This document shows, piece by piece, positions 60,241 through 64,000 of a stretch of DNA of 64,000 nucleotides (its first letter is position 1; the number at the start of each line of letters is the position of its first letter). The stretch is from Pardosa pseudoannulata. Its lineage: Eukaryota; Arthropoda; Arachnida; Araneae; Lycosidae. Made by a program: the position numbers and the translations under genes. The notes beneath the pieces were generated by a model that saw nothing but the letters and a program-made list of their open reading frames with translations, ran no database searches and was not told where the DNA came from. The stretch lies in NCBI GenBank assembly GCA_032207245.1, contig CM063502.1, positions 132,423,940-132,487,939 on the forward strand, given 5' to 3'.

Positions 60241-61695
60241 TCCCATGAGTTTTAAAACGTTTTCATCCATGTCGCTATGATATGACACTTATATTTTATT
60301 ACAGACTTAAAGTATATTTAATTGAATTTTTCTGTGGACTGTAATTAATAATGTAAAAAAAGAGAATATGGAAAATTTCTTAAATTTTTTATGTGTTTTT
60401 TTCTAATTACTGCACAGATAATAGTTAAAATATAAGAATTTTATCTATTACAATCTAAGAAGTATCCGAAGATAAAGCCTCTCCCCTTAAACATATTTTG
60501 TCTGGATATGTTTGGTCTTTGTTGTCTAACTTATTATAAGACGCCCTATATATCAACTAAGATGACATGAACTCTCTCGAGACTGTAGAAGAATATTTAT
60601 AGTTGAGTAATATTACTATCCTAGGTTTGAAGGAGACGAAACTTGCAATTCAAAACATATAATTTGAGCTTCAGTCTGAGATACTTTTTGTATAATTTTA
60701 AATGTTCATAAATGTTCATGTAGGTTATATTCTTCCATAAGTTTTAAAATGTTTTCATTCATGTCGCTATTATTAGAACACATATTTTGTTACAGACTTA
60801 AGTATATTTAATTAATTTTTTCTATGGAGTGTAATTAATAATGTACAAAAAGACAACATGGAAAATATGTTAAATTTTTATGTCTTTTTTTTTTAATTAC
60901 TGTACAGATAATAGTTAAAATATAAGAATTTTATCTATTACAATCTAAGAAGTATCCGAAGATAAAGCCTCTCAACTTAAACATATTTTGTCTGGATTTC
61001 TTTGGTCTTTGTTGTCTAACTTATTATAAGACGCCCTATATATCAACTAAGATGAACTCTCTCGAGACTGTAGAGGAATATTTATAGTTGAGTAATATTA
61101 CTATCCTATGTTTGAAGGAGACGAAACTTGCAATGCAATACATATAATTTGAGCTTCAGTATGAGATACTTTTGTATACTTTTAAATGTTCATAATACTT
61201 TTAAAAGTTCATAAATGTTCATATAGGTTATATTCTTCCATGAGATTTAAAACGTTTTCATTCATGTCGCTATGATTAGAACACATATATTTTATTACAA
61301 ACTTAAAGTATATTTAATTGAATTTTTTATGGATTGTAATTAATCATGTACAATACGGAAAATTTCTTAAATTTTTATATCGTTTTTTTTCTAATTACTG
61401 CACGGATAATAGTTAAAATATAAGAATTTTATCTATTACAATCTAAGAAGTATCCGAAGATAAAGCCTCTCCCCTTAAACATATTTTGTCTGGATCTGTT
61501 TGGTCTTTGTTGTCTAACTTATTATAAGACGCCCTATATATCAACTAAGATGACATGAACTCTCTCGAGACTGTAGAAGAATATTTAAAGTTGAGTAATA
61601 TTACTATCCTAGATTTGAAGGAGACGAAACTTGCAATGCAAAACATATAATTTGAGCTTCATTCTGAGATACTTTGTGTATACTTTTAAATGTTA
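60241..61695. repeat. Three-copy tandem array, about 500-bp units
   Basis: Units start near 60241, 60733 and 61239. Each carries the same landmarks in order: CATGTCGCTAT, AATAGTTAAAATATAAG, AAGTATCCGAAGATAAAG, TCTTTGTTGTCTAAC, AAGACGCCCTATATATC and GGAGACGAAACTTGCAAT. Identity looks about 95 percent in the core, with small indels between copies. No frame or RNA signature was recognised. Confidence 0.95.
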
Positions 61696-63146
61696 TTAGT
61701 TACATATGTGAATTACATTTATTTACCTCGTAATTGCAAGTTACATTGTGAGGTTCATGAGATTGTAAATGAAAACTTTCAATAAATTCTAATTTATCAT
61801 ATATTTCTAAAAGTTTGCTAATTCATATTTTAATTAATTTCATTTTTTCTTAAGCAAATAGAGTTACAATTTTCTCCATTTTCAGATTTTCCATGGGGTT
61901 TCATCAAAGTTTAAACTCTTCAAAAGATTGTACATTTTTAATTTATTTATTGAAATACTAGTTTGCTAGGTGATTTGAAATTCTAAACCATGTTAATACC
62001 AAAATATTTATGGAATAATTACCATTTAAATTTACTAATTTCAGAGTCTTGTTGGCAGTTATGAAGTAATTTAGTTATGGCGTGATTACAGCTAACTCCA
62101 TGGATTTCTTTCACTCATGATTTCCGAGAACAGTTTGTGCAGAAGAAAGCACAATTAAACTAAGAGAATTAACAGTTTGCGTTCATTTTAATTAACATCT
62201 CAGCAAATTATGATTCTATAAAGATGAAACTCCGTGAAATATGTTTCGTAGAGTTTTAAAAATAAGTGGACACCTGTCTTGATCCCAAACTCCCAGGTGT
62301 TTTCAAAAGTTCAGGTTAAGTACAGACTAGCAGAACTAAGTTGATTTTAATACTGTTTAGATGACGTTATAACTAAAATATAATTAAACTGTTGAAATAA
62401 GATATTAAAATTAAGCTATTAAAATAAATAGGAATTTCATAAAAAAATAAAGTTCAAATGATCAAGAAATAAAAATATGGAATAAATATATTCTTATACA
62501 AAAACAAATAAAAAATAAACAATGTAGTTAAAATATATTGGAGATTAAGAAAAAGTAGGATTAAAATACAAAATATACAAAAATCTTAAAATAATTGATA
62601 ATATAACACTTATTAAAAAGACAGTGAGATAAAATGAAGCAAATTTAAGTGAGAATAAAATATTAAATTACAATATTACATTACAGACATTACGGGTAAA
62701 GTAAATAAAAAATTATTTATGCAATAGAGTCCCAGTGGAATATTTTTCAGATGTTTATAAATTTTTATCCACTTGTTAAATGTTTTCAAAATGATATCAA
62801 TTTTTATATCAAGAGAAAGATGTTTAAAATCTTTAAAAACTGTAAAATTCAGATGAAAGATTTGTAGATAAATAAAAAACTGCAATAGCTGTAGAATTAA
62901 TTGAAAATAAATCGTATGAAAAATGCAAAAATAAACAATTTTTGAAGCTTTTCATCAAAATTTTTAAATTATATGTTTGACTCTAAATCTTGACGGAGAA
63001 TGGACATTAAAACGTTTTAAGATTTTAAAATGATTTGTAGATCCAGATATATTTTAAAAACTCACGTTTGCTGAACATGAGTCAAATCGACCATTATATT
63101 GAAAATAGCTAAAAATATCCATAACTTTATTATAATTAAGCACTTT
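61696..63146. other. AT-rich spacer, no gene seen
   Basis: Very A/T-rich, no supported feature. Confidence 0.5.
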
Positions 63147-63150
63147 TTAA

Positions 63151-63714
63151 ACCCCTTTCATGTGAAGCCCGGACTCAATTCGGGCAATTCACAAGCGCCA
63201 ATTTAGGAATGCCCGACCTGACTTCAGTAAAGAGAAAAAACTGCATTTCAATTATGTGAATCCCGAAATCGATTCGTCCGATGCATAATATTTAACTTGC
63301 CATTTTTCCAAAAGACAGAGATACTTTCCCACCAAAAGTTCGGCAGTGTCGAGCCATTTGTCGCTATTTCTCGTATACTCTACAGAATTTGTTAATTCAA
63401 AGGAATCTGAAGGACGTAGAATTCATGACACTTCATATAGAAAACAATATTGTGTATTAGTTTATTATACTTATAAATAAAATTATGTCATTTCTTTTAT
63501 TTTGTTGTAATTTGAGAAAAATTACTGTAATCCATTTACAGCTCTCATATATGTAAAAATATTGAAAATAGTAGTTATTTTGTTTAAAATTTTGCTTTTT
63601 TTTTCGAAAATAATCTATTTCTAACATTTTGATGATAATAATGAACAAAATTAAAGAGAAAAATAATTTCCATTTTTGGCACTCTTTTCTCAAACATATT
63701 TCACATGCTAGGGG
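63151..63714. mobile_element. Candidate piggyBac-type MITE
   Basis: TTAA flanks at 63147-63150 and 63715-63718. The left end ACCCCTTTCATGTGAA and the right end in reverse complement CCCCTAGCATGTGAA match at 13 of 15 positions after the first A. A subterminal motif TGTGAA-CCCG-A-TC-ATTCG occurs twice (about 63162 and 63256), the first forming an imperfect hairpin. It is about 564 bp and non-coding; the minus frame 63457-63693 is lysine- and isoleucine-rich noise. Confidence 0.6.
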
Positions 63715-63718
63715 TTAA

Positions 63719-64000
63719 ACGATAAATCAATTTCAGTAAGTATTTAAATACTTTAAGTATATGTAAAATTTATATGTTTGTGATTATTTATTTCAGAGAT
63801 ACACTGATTTTTAAAGAGCACAAATAGTGCAATCTGTAGTATAGTTAATTTTCTCCTTATTGAAATTTTAAGTTATATGGAGTACAGAAATTTTAATATC
63901 GACAATCACCATTTGGTGTTATCAAAGAATGCCTGCTCAAAATTTAGAGACTCTGAGACAAACGATGTGGATTTGTATAAAAAACAAACATACATACAAA
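63719..64000. other. AT-rich end of window, nothing seen
   Basis: No frame or repeat recognised. Confidence 0.5.

Noticed and set aside
60241..61695. Tandem array considered as a CRISPR-like or satellite array
   Set aside because: Units of about 500 bases, no short repeat-spacer pattern, and only three copies in an animal genome.

Overview
This looks like a gene desert from an animal nuclear genome. It is very AT-rich (roughly 70 percent by eye) and I could not support a single intact host gene, rRNA or tRNA gene. The mix of jockey-type LINE, many Tc1 elements, piggyBac- and Harbinger-type MITEs, gypsy-like solo LTRs and a tRNA-derived SINE points to an arthropod. A spider or other arachnid is my best guess, from family resemblance only. 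The window probably lies in an intergenic region or a long intron.

Layout. The left edge holds the 3' end of a jockey-like non-LTR retrotransposon (2-778) with an A/T-rich tail. Next come an unidentified degenerate coding remnant with a hAT-like terminus (2065-2518) and a decayed Tc1 element on the minus strand (3619-4833). Around 8.3-9.5 kb lie a remnant of a metazoan transposon-associated ORF and a Harbinger-type MITE with TTA duplications (9417-9542). A TAA microsatellite (10690-10786), a tandem duplication (11071-12832) and a solo LTR (13361-14324) follow. From 17 to 29 kb there are three SINE copies, two more Tc1 remnants (21561-22563; about 28735-29433) and an old tandem duplication (23729-24735).

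From 31 to 39 kb there is a CpG-rich patch (31245-31345), a 0.5 kb segment present twice (33245 and 35328) and a nested insertion: a 1039-bp solo LTR inside a piggyBac-type MITE (37420-38992). From 41 to 58 kb there are four perfect short-loop hairpins and one imperfect foldback, a LINE C-terminal remnant (46975-47238), a second copy of the first Tc1 family (49365-50564), a fourth Tc1 lineage (53467-54330), two adjacent SINEs with exact target-site duplications (54736-55153) and a GC-rich LTR-like block (56698-57179). The right end has a three-copy tandem array of about 0.5 kb units (60241-61695) and a second piggyBac-type MITE (63151-63714).

The genes do not form a pathway. All recognisable coding sequence is selfish DNA, and every transposase copy is broken by stops, frameshifts or lost catalytic residues. 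I found no convincing new multi-gene system. The most informative items are the SINE family with exact target-site duplications, the nested LTR-in-MITE insertion, the perfect hairpins, and pairs of related copies that could be used to date activity.
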